From Verrucomicrobiota bacterium (GTDB taxonomy: Bacteria > Verrucomicrobiota > Verrucomicrobiia > Chthoniobacterales > JAFAMB01): a stretch of DNA of 36,773 nucleotides. A program made the translations under genes and the position numbers. Shown piece after piece: positions 23,183 through 30,708 of this stretch. Where the stretch lies: NCBI GenBank assembly GCA_019247695.1, contig JAFBAP010000074.1, positions 1-36,773 on the forward strand, in the 5' to 3' direction. The notes under the pieces are model-generated. The model saw only the letters and a program-made list of their open reading frames with translations, ran no database searches and was not told the DNA's origin. Position 1 is the stretch's first letter. Every line of letters starts with the position of its first letter.

Positions 23183-24571
23183 ATGGCATCGCCTTCGATC
23201 AAGCCGACCATCGCTTCACGGATCGACCGCCTGCCGGTCTGTTCCTCCCTTGGCTGGATGGTGGTGCTGCTTTCGTTGGGCGGTTGTGTCGAGTTTTATG
23301 ACATATTTCTAACGGCCTACATCGCACCAGCCTTGTACCGCAGCGGGATCTTCACCGCCACCACTAAGGGGATCTTCGGGCTGGAAGGGATCGCGAGTTT
23401 CGTGGCTGCTTTTTTCGGGGGACTCCTCGTGGGAACCTTGTGTTTGGGCCGGTTGGCCGACCGGTTCGGCCGGCGGGCGGTCTTCAGCTTTGCGCTGGGT
23501 TGGTACTCCGCTTGTACCTTTGTGATGGCGTTTCAGCAAACTGCGGCGCAACTTGATTTTTGGCGGTTCGCGGCTGGAATCGGGGTGGGCGTGGAGTTGG
23601 TTACCATCGACACCTACCTTTCCGAACTCGTCCCGAAAGGAAGGCGTGGTTCGGCTTTCGCCTTCAATCAGTTCATCACCTTCCTCTCCGTGCCTCTGGT
23701 CGCGTTCATCTCCTACCTTTTGGGAACAACCCGCTGGTGGAACCTGGATGGATGGCGATGGGTTGTGCTGATCGGTTCTTCGGGAGCCTTGATCATCTTC
23801 TTCATCCGGCGCGTCGTCCCGGAGTCACCCCGGTGGCTGGAACAACGGGGTCGCCTTAAAGAGGCCGACGAGGTAATGCGGCGCATTGAAAATCAGGTAG
23901 AACGTGAAATCAAGCGTCCATTGCCGGAGCCTCAGAGTGCCCCGGGTGAGGTCGTCCACGGGACCGGTGCGTTCAAGGAGATCTGGCAAGCGCCTTACCG
24001 CCGGCGAACGGTCATGTTGATGGTGTTTAACTTGTGTCAGGCAATCGGTTACTATGGCTTCGCCAACTGGGCGCCAACCTTTTTGTTGGCCAAAGGCATC
24101 AACGTCACGAAATCCCTGGAGTACACGTTTCTTATCGCGCTGGCCAATCCGGTTGGCCCGCTTCTTGGCTGGATCTTCGCCGAACGATGGCAACGGAAAT
24201 GGCAGATCGTTTGGTCGGCGATCTCGATCGCCGTCTTCGGACTCTGCTTTTCCCAGCAACGAGTTCCGCTCGGAGTGATCGTCACCGGAATTTTGGTTAC
24301 CCTGAGCAACAATTGGATGTCGTTCACCTTTCACGCCTACCAGGCGGAGCTTTATCCCACCCGCATTCGCGCTCAGGCAGTCGGCTTTGTATATTCATGG
24401 AGCCGGCTCGGAGGCATGATCGGCAGTGTTATCATCGCTTTCATGTTGAAGGCGTATGGAACGGCAGGGGTCTTTGTCTTGATTGCCCTCTGCATGTTCC
24501 TGGTCGCCGTCGTCATTGGCGGGTTCGGACCGCTGACGAACAACCGGCGTTTGGAAGAGATCGCCCGATAG
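23183..24571 (+). CDS. MFS porter (sugar/aromatic acid type)
   Basis: A 12-helix proton symporter of 462 residues. Features of the sugar porter/AAHS branch: VEFYDIFLTAYIAPALY in helix 1, GRLADRFGRRAVFS between helices 2 and 3, RFAAGIGVGVELVTIDTYLS in helix 4 with an acidic ELVPKGRRG loop, VVPESPRWLEQRGRLKEADE after helix 6, and a C-terminal ELYPTRIRAQAVGFVYSWSRL. These occur in transporters for niacin, aromatic acids and sugars; the substrate cannot be fixed. Start ATG 23183 is preceded by GGAAGG 4 bp upstream, one of the better ribosome-binding sites here. The stop codon abuts copy 2 of the long dispersed repeat, so that repeat was tolerated directly after the gene. No enzyme for a transported substrate lies beside it. 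Confidence 0.92.
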   Translation: MASPSIKPTIASRIDRLPVCSSLGWMVVLLSLGGCVEFYDIFLTAYIAPALYRSGIFTATTKGIFGLEGIASFVAAFFGGLLVGTLCLGRLADRFGRRAVFSFALGWYSACTFVMAFQQTAAQLDFWRFAAGIGVGVELVTIDTYLSELVPKGRRGSAFAFNQFITFLSVPLVAFISYLLGTTRWWNLDGWRWVVLIGSSGALIIFFIRRVVPESPRWLEQRGRLKEADEVMRRIENQVEREIKRPLPEPQSAPGEVVHGTGAFKEIWQAPYRRRTVMLMVFNLCQAIGYYGFANWAPTFLLAKGINVTKSLEYTFLIALANPVGPLLGWIFAERWQRKWQIVWSAISIAVFGLCFSQQRVPLGVIVTGILVTLSNNWMSFTFHAYQAELYPTRIRAQAVGFVYSWSRLGGMIGSVIIAFMLKAYGTAGVFVLIALCMFLVAVVIGGFGPLTNNRRLEEIAR

Positions 24572-24766
24572 CCGACTCCCAAAAGGCCAGCCAAACACGG
24601 CGCGACCCTCGGCGACAAAAACCCGAAGGTCTCCCCACCTTTGACGCCTGCCTGGACCGGCGCACGCCTTCAGGCGTCCCGAGGGACGCAACCCCTGGGG
24701 AACGCCCGCACAGCACAGGCACTAATGTACCTGCCTAACCTCAGCCGTCCCTGCGGGACGAAAGCA
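24572..24766 (-). repeat. Long dispersed repeat, copy 2 (inverted)
   Basis: The reverse complement of this segment aligns with 1131-1326. It starts immediately after the MFS stop codon and ends in GACGAAAGC, the CGTCCC/GGGACG palindrome box (24733-24765). Confidence 0.85.
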
Positions 24767-24968
24767 GCAATACCCGGCCATGTATCCTTAACTAAATGGC
24801 AGAGGGGTTCCACAATGGGAATGGGACCCTCCCACCGGTCAAACCCTGTACGGGCGGCAGAACCCGCGAGCGGCGCCTTCTGCCGCCCTTTCAGGGCTCG
24901 ATCGTGATTGTACGGTTACCCAGGGGGTAAAGCCCTGGGCTAGGTTCTCCTGGCCCTGATACCGTTTC
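24767..24968. repeat. Palindromic repeat modules left of the IS110 element
   Basis: This stretch contains CCTTAACTAAATGGCAG (24790-24806), matching 1456-1472 in the same orientation, which shows the two repeat clusters share order as well as sequence. It also contains CGCCTTCTGCCGCCCTTTCAG (about 24874-24894) and GGGGTAAAGCCCTGGGCTAG (24925-24944), diverged versions of boxes found at 26978-26998, 36757-36773, 1476-1513 and 26848-26885. No gene. Confidence 0.6.
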
Positions 24969-24971
24969 CAC

Positions 24972-25039
24972 AGTTATGCACCGGCGCCGCCAAAAGGCCG
25001 CCCCCCAGCCGTTCTCCACCGCGGCGCCGGTGCATAACT
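24972..25039 (+). ncRNA. Leader hairpin 1 of IS110 element (candidate bridge RNA)
   Basis: Arms 24972-24990 and 25021-25039 are perfectly complementary over 19 bp (AGTTATGCACCGGCGCCGC pairs with GCGGCGCCGGTGCATAACT) with a 30-nt loop. Together with hairpin 2 it forms a two-lobed structure upstream of the transposase, the position of bridge RNAs in IS110-group elements. RNA identity is inference. Confidence 0.4.
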
Positions 25040-25104
25040 TGGCCGCGACCCAACCCGAGCTTGTGAATAACCCCGGGCCGTGTCAGAAAGTGAGTGGCAG
25101 CTTT

Positions 25105-25178
25105 GCCTCCGGGCCGGCACGGTCTTCCCGCCCCCGCTCCCCGAGAGCTTCCCGAAGATCACCGGCCGGCCCGCAGGC
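25105..25178 (+). ncRNA. Leader hairpin 2 of IS110 element (candidate bridge RNA)
   Basis: Arms 25105-25118 and 25165-25178 pair at 13 of 14 positions. The stem continues, past one bulged A and a three-base bulge, with CGGT/ACCG (25120-25123 with 25161-25164) and CTTC/GAAG (25124-25127 with 25154-25157), leaving a 26-nt terminal loop. It ends 121 nt before the transposase start. Confidence 0.4.
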
Positions 25179-25299
25179 TTCGGTCCCAACGTCTGAGAGA
25201 ACTACATCCCATGAGGATCCTGTATCAGGTCGACTCCGGACTGAAGCGCAGGCTGAGGCTGCGGCTCCCCGCTCCCAACCCCCCCACCCGAAAGTCCCT

Positions 25300-26552
25300 A
25301 TGGCTACTACCCCCCAAGCCCCCTTCGCTCACTTCGCGAGCATCGACTGGGCCAAGCACAAGCATCATGCCCTCATCCTCAACCCCGCCGGCCACACCGT
25401 CGCGGAGTTCGACTTCGCGCACTCCGCCACCGGTTGGCAGGAGTGGCGCGAGCAAGCCGCGCGCTTTGCGCCTTTAGCCGTGGCGATCTCTGACCAGCCA
25501 AGGCACCGTCATCGACCAGTTGCTCCGCACCCCCGAGTGCACCATCTTCCCGCTCAACCCCAAAGCCGCCCAACGTTACCGCGAGCGCAAAGCCCCCAGC
25601 GGCACCAAAAGTGATCACCTGGATGGCTGGAGCTTTGCCGACGCGGCGCGCCTGGATTGGGCCCATTGGCGGCCGCTGTGCCGCCAGGACCCCCTCTTGG
25701 ACCACTTACGGCTACTGTGCCGCGACGAGGTGGCCTTGATCGAAGAGCGCACCGCCTTAGTCAACCAACTTATCGCCGCGCTGCATGAGTACTACCCCAC
25801 GGCCCTGGCGGCCTTTGAGGACTGGACGCTGCCGTCGGCTTGGGCGTTTCTCGAAGCGTTCCCCACCCCGCAGGCCCTGGCCCGTGGCGGCAAACGCCGC
25901 TCTCGAGAAATTCCTGCACACCCACAAGCTGGCCCGGCCCGCAACCTACCAGAAGCGCCTGGCGCTCTTCGCCCAGGCGCTGGCCTTTCCGGCCTCGGAG
26001 GCCCTCACCTTAGCCAAGAGCCGCCTGGCCCTGACGCGCGCCCGCCAGCTACGGGTGCTGCAGGCGCAGTTGGACGACTACCGGGAGCAAATCGAGAAGC
26101 TCTTTGCCCAACACCCCGATCATGAGCTGTTTGGCTCGCTGCCGGGGGCCGGCCCCAAACTGGCGCCGCGGCTGTTAGCCGAATTGGGGGATAATCGTCA
26201 GCAGTTTGCGTCGGCCCAGGCGCTGCAATGTTACGCCGGCACCGCTCCGGTCCGCTACCAAAGCGGCCCGGTCCATAAGGTGCGGCTGCGCGGGCCCTGC
26301 GACAAGGTCCTGCGGGCCACCGTGTACCTGTGGGCTGACTGTAGCCGGCATAGCTGCCCCTGGGCCCAGACCTATTACCAGACCCTGCGCAAACGGGGCA
26401 AAACCCACGCCTGCGCCTTACGTTGCCTGGGCCAGCGCTGGCTTAAAATCCTCTGGAAGATGTGGCAAACGCGCACCTGCTACGATGCGGAGTTGCATCA
26501 GAAAAACCAACTCCGCCACGGCTCCTGGGTGCTCAAACTGCAAACCGCTTAA
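25300..26552 (+). pseudogene. IS110-family transposase, two frameshifts
   Basis: A DEDD-type recombinase in three frames. Frame 1 from ATG 25300: FASIDWAKHKHHALIL with the first catalytic Asp16. Frame 2: SQGTVIDQLLRTPE, then KSDHLDGWSFADAARLD with the final Asp pair. Frame 3: ALEKFLHTHKLARP, then the C-terminal Transposase_20 region GSLPGAGPKLAPRLLAELG and YAGTAPVRYQSG with the conserved serine, ending VLKLQTA. The first shift (about 25483-25497) replaces the segment expected to hold the catalytic Glu (family pattern V-A-I-E-x-S-Q-G). The second (about 25898-25908) is corrected by removing one base, giving RRLEKFLHTH. Both are single extra bases. The original protein would be about 416 residues, usual for the family. 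The longer open frame upstream of 25300 crosses the hairpins and is not protein-like. Confidence 0.85.
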
Positions 26553-26635
26553 CCGGCTGCTCCCATGTCAATAACTTCGCGTAAAAATCCACTTGCAACC
26601 CAGAGAACATCTTCGGGGCTGAAATCCGGTCGAAA

Positions 26636-26665
26636 TGTTACCGAGATAACCGTCTAAATAGTACA
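26636..26665 (+). repeat. Short ACCGAGATAA element, copy B
   Basis: The copy reads ATGTTACCGAGATAACCGTC then TAAATAGTAC, the most diverged copy in its right half. It lies 84 bp beyond the IS110 transposase stop. Confidence 0.5.
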
Positions 26666-26847
26666 AGCTTTACCCCAGTTTTTTGAAGGCAACGCAAAGG
26701 AAAGCCGTCCCTGCCCTGCAGGGGCGTGGCGGAGTTTAGCCAGGGGCCTTAACGTTCGGTGCGAATCAGCCGATTCCGACCCGCGACACCGCCCGGAAAC
26801 GGCCCAGGGCGACCCGACCAAGGTTTTAGCCCCGAAGAGGCGTTTGA

Positions 26848-26885
26848 TGGCCTGAAGGGCCGAAGGAACATAGCCCAGGGTTTAC
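26848..26885 (-). repeat. GTAAACCC / GGCCCTTCAGGCC repeat box, copy 2
   Basis: On the minus strand this reads GTAAACCCTGGGCTATG, TTCCTTC, GGCCCTTCAGGCCA, nearly identical to 1476-1513. Confidence 0.75.
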
Positions 26886-27176
26886 CCTGGGAGACCGTCA
26901 AATTGTGATCAGCCCTCCTAAGGCGTCATGTCCGTACGCCCATCCTGACAAACGCCCGCCCCGCCGGGTTGGATTTGCTGAAGGGGCGGCAGAAGGCGTC
27001 GCTCCCGGGTCCTGTCGCCCGTTCAGGGCCAAAAGACGCTCGCGGGGCGATCCCCCGGCGCGGGCGGTTGATTGGCCTCAGCGTTGAAGGCCAGGTGGTC
27101 GATTTTCCGGCCGCCCCGCCGGAGCAAGGACCAGCTCAAACGTCGTGAGAATGGGTGTATACGATAGTTAGAGAAT

Positions 27177-27824
27177 ATGGCGAAACTGACCTACGACAAG
27201 GTGATCACGGCCCTTGTCGTGATCGATCCCTATAACGACTTCATTTCGCAGGGTGGCAAGATATGGGACCGCATCAAGGGCGTTGCCGAAGCGAACCATT
27301 GCGTTCCCAACATATTGCAAATCATCAATGCGGCGCGGGCGGCAAGGCTTCGCGTTTGCTATGCCCTGCATCATCGGTACCGTCCGGGCGACTACGAGAC
27401 TTGGAAGTACATCGCGCCCATTCAGAAGGCGGCGTGGATGCGAAAGAGCTTCGAATTCGGCACGTGGGGCGGCGAGATCCGTCCCGGGTTTGAACCCAGG
27501 GCAGGCGACATTGTCGCCACGGAGCATTGGTGTTCCAGTGGCTTTGCCAACACCGATTTGGATTTACAGCTCAAACAGCACGGCATCCATCAACTCATCG
27601 TCAGCGGGCTCATCGCGCATACCTGCGTCGAAGCGACCGTTCGTTTTGCCGCTGAGCTTGGTTACGAGGTCACGATGGTGAGAGACGCGACCGCGGATTA
27701 CTCGGATGAAGCGATGCACGCCGCTCTCGACATCAATCTCCCGAACTACGCCAGTGCTATGTCGACTACCGCTGAACTCATCGATTCGATTTCTTCCCTG
27801 CAGCCCTCGGCCGAACCGGGGTGA
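27177..27824 (+). CDS. Isochorismatase-fold cysteine hydrolase
   Basis: A 215-residue member of the isochorismatase/nicotinamidase superfamily, cytoplasmic, hydrolysing an amide or vinyl-ether bond through a Cys nucleophile. Motifs: ALVVIDPYNDF with catalytic Asp17, the core segment HWCSSGFANTDLDLQLKQHG, and LIVSGLIAHTCVEATVRFAA with nucleophile Cys150 preceded by the cis-peptide pair. The catalytic Lys expected before the SSGFANTDL segment is not seen at its usual place (VATEHW), so the subgroup may use another residue or be altered; Lys90 and Lys132 are other lysines. Start ATG 27177 has a weak AGAGA upstream. No NAD or siderophore partner gene is adjacent; the Sel1 gene follows on the same strand. 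Substrate unknown. Confidence 0.85.
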   Translation: MAKLTYDKVITALVVIDPYNDFISQGGKIWDRIKGVAEANHCVPNILQIINAARAARLRVCYALHHRYRPGDYETWKYIAPIQKAAWMRKSFEFGTWGGEIRPGFEPRAGDIVATEHWCSSGFANTDLDLQLKQHGIHQLIVSGLIAHTCVEATVRFAAELGYEVTMVRDATADYSDEAMHAALDINLPNYASAMSTTAELIDSISSLQPSAEPG

Positions 27825-28077
27825 GACTCGTGGCTGTTTGGTTGGTGGCGGGGGCGAGCGTCGACGACCCGCATTTTTCCTCGGATTTGCGCCTGGAGTA
27901 TGCTGTAGCTTGGCCGTGAAACGGCGCATTGTTGACGTACGACCAAGCGCAGGGCGTGCCTTTATCGACAACCTCTGGAGGAGACCGCGGCGGCAAGCCG
28001 AACGATGCGTACGTGAAGCGCAAGCGCGGCTTGAGCCCGAGGGCCGCGAAACCGGGGCCGGGGATTGTTTACAGCCC

Positions 28078-28647
28078 GTGCGCCGGCCGATGCTTCTGCT
28101 GCTGCTTGGAAACAGTCTCGGTCTCCTCTTGCTCGGCTTTGGCCTTTCAAATTCTCGCCCTTCCGCAACGCACCGCCCTGGCGAGGCGAAGCCCTGGCGC
28201 ACCGAAGCGAAGCGTTACCTTGAGGCAAACGATTACGTCAAGGCAGAGCAACTATTGAAAAAGGTCGCTGACGCCGGCGACACGGACGCAATGGACCACC
28301 TGGGCGAGTTGTACCTGTACGGCCCGGCCCTCTACCGAGATAACGCCCAAGCCCGCGAGCGGTTCCTAAAAGCTGCCGAGGCCGGCAACGTATCTGCGAT
28401 GAACCACATGGGCCAGCTCTACCTGTATGGCTGGGGCGTCACCCAGGACTCGGTCCGGGCGCGTCAATGGTATCAAAAGGCGGCTGAGGGTGGCAGCTCA
28501 GAGGCCATGTACACCTTGGGCTGGCTCTATGAGCACGGCTGGGGTGGCGGCCGGGACGTTACCCGGGCTCGCAGGTGGTATCAAAATGCCGCGGCGACCG
28601 GCAACGCGGAGGCCGGCCAGGCGCTCTCGCGGATGCACTCAAAGTAG
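28078..28647 (+). CDS. Exported Sel1-repeat protein
   Basis: 189 residues from GTG 28078 (MRRPMLLLLLGNSLGLLLLG), chosen because it supplies a basic n-region and hydrophobic signal; ATG 28090 would remove the arginines, and the longer frame to 27706 lies in the previous gene. After the signal come three clear Sel1-like repeats of 36 residues: AMDHLGELYLYG...AAEAG (about 78-113), AMNHMGQLYLYGWGVTQD...AAEGG (about 114-149) and AMYTLGWLYEHGWGGGRD...AAATG (about 150-185). A partial repeat (YVKAEQLLKKVADAGD) precedes them. Sel1 repeats form alpha-solenoids for protein-protein contacts, often in cell-envelope signalling. Bait partner unknown. Confidence 0.85.
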   Translation: MRRPMLLLLLGNSLGLLLLGFGLSNSRPSATHRPGEAKPWRTEAKRYLEANDYVKAEQLLKKVADAGDTDAMDHLGELYLYGPALYRDNAQARERFLKAAEAGNVSAMNHMGQLYLYGWGVTQDSVRARQWYQKAAEGGSSEAMYTLGWLYEHGWGGGRDVTRARRWYQNAAATGNAEAGQALSRMHSK

Positions 28648-28764
28648 GTGGGGGAACAGTCCCGCCCTTCGCGTTCCTCCAAAGTCGAAGCCCGTTCAAA
28701 CGCAATCGCTCCTCATTCCCCGGGGCCGGGGCACCGCGTCGCGGGGGCAGTACAAAATCCCAGC

Positions 28765-29265
28765 TTACTCGGCGGCGTCGGCAGCAACCGGGTTGATCAC
28801 TGAAATCGCGAGCTGAGTCAGTTTCCGGTCGGTCTCGGTTTCTTCGTCGAGCGTCGTCTGAAGGAGCCGGGCACCCTCCGTGTCGCCCAACAGCTCCGCG
28901 TACGTGCGGGCGCAGCCATAGCCCGCCATTTCATAGTGCTCGACGCGCTGTGCGGCGGCGAGCAGGCCCGCATCGCGCACGCCTTCTTCGGCGTCCCTGT
29001 TGAACAGCTCAGCAGCTTCGGCCAGCACGCCCTCCATACCCCGGTGCCTGGGGCCGCGAGTCGACTCGTCGTGGCGGTCCAGGATCTCTTCCAAACGGGC
29101 AGCCTGCCGCATGGTTTGTTCAAGGTGCTCTCGGAAGGCGAGGACGAGTTGGGCGTTACTCGTGGCTTGAATCATCTTGGGCAGCGCCTCGGCAATCTGC
29201 GTCTCGGCACTGTAAAGGCCTTTGAGTTCGCGAACGTAAAGGTCTTTGAGGGTTTGAAGCTTCAT
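28765..29265 (-). CDS. Ferritin-like protein, YciE/YciF family (DUF892)
   Basis: A four-helix-bundle ferritin-like protein of 166 residues linked to stress response in several bacteria. The diagnostic N-terminus is MKLQTLKDLYVRELKGLYSA then ETQIAEALPKMIQATSN; downstream are LREHLEQT-type (AFREHLEQTMRQAARLEEIL) and RVEHYEMAGYGCARTYAELL segments, with Glu/His residues suitable for a di-iron site (Glu22-type helix A, EHLEQT helix B, EHYE helix C, DEETETDRKL helix D). ATG 29263-29265 is chosen since the family starts there; the in-frame extension to 29454 lacks domain sequence. It converges on the Sel1 gene. No Shine-Dalgarno recognised. Iron binding is family knowledge, not shown. Confidence 0.9.
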   Translation of the reverse strand: MKLQTLKDLYVRELKGLYSAETQIAEALPKMIQATSNAQLVLAFREHLEQTMRQAARLEEILDRHDESTRGPRHRGMEGVLAEAAELFNRDAEEGVRDAGLLAAAQRVEHYEMAGYGCARTYAELLGDTEGARLLQTTLDEETETDRKLTQLAISVINPVAADAAE

Positions 29266-29794
29266 TTTCGGAAGTCGTTTGGCGGTCGAGGTCGGTATTG
29301 GCTCGAGCTTGGCGCAAGAGGGGTCACGGCTGGCCGGCCGGCGGAAACTTCTGCTTCCTACCACCGGTGGGTTTTCAAATGAGCGGTGATGGACCAAAAC
29401 ACGATTCTCCTTCACCGCCCCCTTCGTAGCGCCCGGGCCAGTACCGATAAGCAAAGATCCTCGAGGCCATCGCGGCCGACGTCAAGGCGGTTAGATCCCC
29501 GTACCGAGGATTCTTGACGCGGTGCTTGGGCCATGATGGCGAGCGCGTGACGAGGGGCAACTGATCACTGCCTTCAACGGGCGAGCGGCACGGGGCGGCC
29601 CCTTTTTGTCGATGGCCTGGAGTATATCCGCTCCGCCGCGCGTTTTACAGACCAGCACCTCCAGTGCCTCGCGGACAGGAATGGCGCTGCAGCCCCTCGT
29701 GGTTTCATCGTCTTTCACCAGCGATCGTGAGCTGCCATTTTCCCGGCGGAACCTCGATCCTTGCGGCGGTTCCGAAAGCGATTAGAGATATTTG
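29266..29794. other. Divergent intergenic region
   Basis: About 530 bp between the ferritin-like gene (minus) and the deoxyribosyltransferase-like gene (plus). Several frames cross it, none with family motifs. No repeat copy, and no promoter I would defend. Confidence 0.4.
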
Positions 29795-30448
29795 GTGGGA
29801 GACAATTCGATCCGTCACCGGTATTTCCACTCCGGGGAACTATTCAGCCTTAAGCACCTCACGGGGAACCTCGAGCTCGCCCATGCGATCTCGGACGAAT
29901 CCGGCGGCCGATACACGGCGATATTGCCGCAAGACCTTGAAATCAACCAGCGTTGCGCGAGCGCCATTCGGGATGCCGACCTCCTGGCATTGGTCAGCGC
30001 GGACGTCGCACTCTTCCATTTTGACGGTCCGGAACTTGATTCAGGAACCGTCGTGGAGTTTGTGTTCGCCAAGCTCGCTGATATTCCCGCCGTACTGCTT
30101 CGTACCGATTTCCGGCGGGGCGGGGACAGTCACCATGATCCTTGGAATTTGATGGTGAGCGATTGGCCAAGAACGATCAAGGTCATACTTCACGGTATGG
30201 AACTTTATCACGCGACGCGGCACAAGCAGGGAGACCGGCCGGCCGAGCCTACGATCCGGGAGGTGGCTCGCCAGGTTATCGAGGCTTTCGATCGCGTCAT
30301 CAGACAACCCGCCGTGCTCCCGCGGGGCCTGCGCGAGGCGGCTTACCACTGGTTATCCATCGCACCCGGGTTCGGAAGCGCGGCTGCTGAAGTCGATGCT
30401 CGATTCAGCGATATCCTGAGAGGAAAGGTTATGCGCCAACTGCTGTGA
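29795..30448 (+). CDS. Nucleoside 2-deoxyribosyltransferase-like protein
   Basis: A 217-residue protein of the nucleoside 2-deoxyribosyltransferase superfamily (PF05014), enzymes that transfer deoxyribose between bases or hydrolyse nucleotides at the N-glycosidic bond. Motifs: YFHSGELFS near the N-terminus, LPQDLE, IRDADLLALVSADVALFHFD, then GPELDSGTVVEFVFAKLADI, where Glu88 is the expected nucleophile, and DPWNLMVSDWPRT. The start is GTG 29795 (or TTG 29792); AGAGAT lies a few bases upstream. The C-terminal part (PTIREVARQVIEAFDRVI) is a helical extension beyond the catalytic core of about 150 residues. Neighbours give no nucleotide-salvage context, so true substrate is open; related proteins also act in nucleotide house-cleaning and signalling. 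Confidence 0.85.
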   Translation: MGDNSIRHRYFHSGELFSLKHLTGNLELAHAISDESGGRYTAILPQDLEINQRCASAIRDADLLALVSADVALFHFDGPELDSGTVVEFVFAKLADIPAVLLRTDFRRGGDSHHDPWNLMVSDWPRTIKVILHGMELYHATRHKQGDRPAEPTIREVARQVIEAFDRVIRQPAVLPRGLREAAYHWLSIAPGFGSAAAEVDARFSDILRGKVMRQLL

Positions 30449-30578
30449 TCGAAAGCCGGACAGCGTGGAGCGTCAGCGCAGTCCGTGGGCTCTGTGATCT
30501 ACTACGCCCATATCGCCCATCAACGCGATGCTCGGGTTATTATCGGCACGGCTGCTCGGCGTGGATTCACCCCCTGAG

Positions 30579-30620
30579 CCGGCATTCTACCGAGATAAGG
30601 TAATTATCTGAATGGTATTA
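30579..30620 (+). repeat. Short ACCGAGATAA element, copy C
   Basis: The copy reads CCGGCATTCTACCGAGATAA, GGTAA, then TTATCTGAATGGTATTA. The inner AGATAA/TTATCT stem with loop GGTAA is perfect, and outer CATTC/GAATG can extend it around a bulge. It lies alone between convergent genes. Confidence 0.6.
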
Positions 30621-30708
30621 CAGGTGTGCCGCGCCGGGCCTGCCCTGGGGTTAACGGCAACGGCGCCGAGCAGGGTAGCGTCCGGGAACTGGCGGCCGGC
30701 ATCTCAGC

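Larger units (their letters stand above)
24972..26552 (+). mobile_element. IS110-family element, decayed, ends uncertain
   Basis: This covers a transposase of the DEDD (IS110) family plus the long non-coding leader upstream. IS110 elements lack terminal inverted repeats, so neither boundary can be set by eye. The left limit given is the first leader hairpin, and the right end lies somewhere in 26553-26640. The element sits inside a palindromic repeat cluster, consistent with the known preference of many IS110/IS1111 elements for REP-like targets. Confidence 0.7.
26553..27176. repeat. Palindromic repeat modules right of the IS110 element
   Basis: About 620 bp without a gene. It contains short-element copy B (26636-26665), the inverted GTAAACCC box (26848-26885), an inverted CTGAAGGGGCGGCAGAAGGCG box (26978-26998), and several CCTGCAGGGG/GGCCTGAAGGGCC palindromes. 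Confidence 0.6.

Noticed and set aside
24976-25299. Upstream extension of the IS110 transposase frame
   Set aside because: It runs through both hairpins and is low-complexity; IS110 proteins begin shortly before the SIDWAKHKH motif, as ATG 25300 does.
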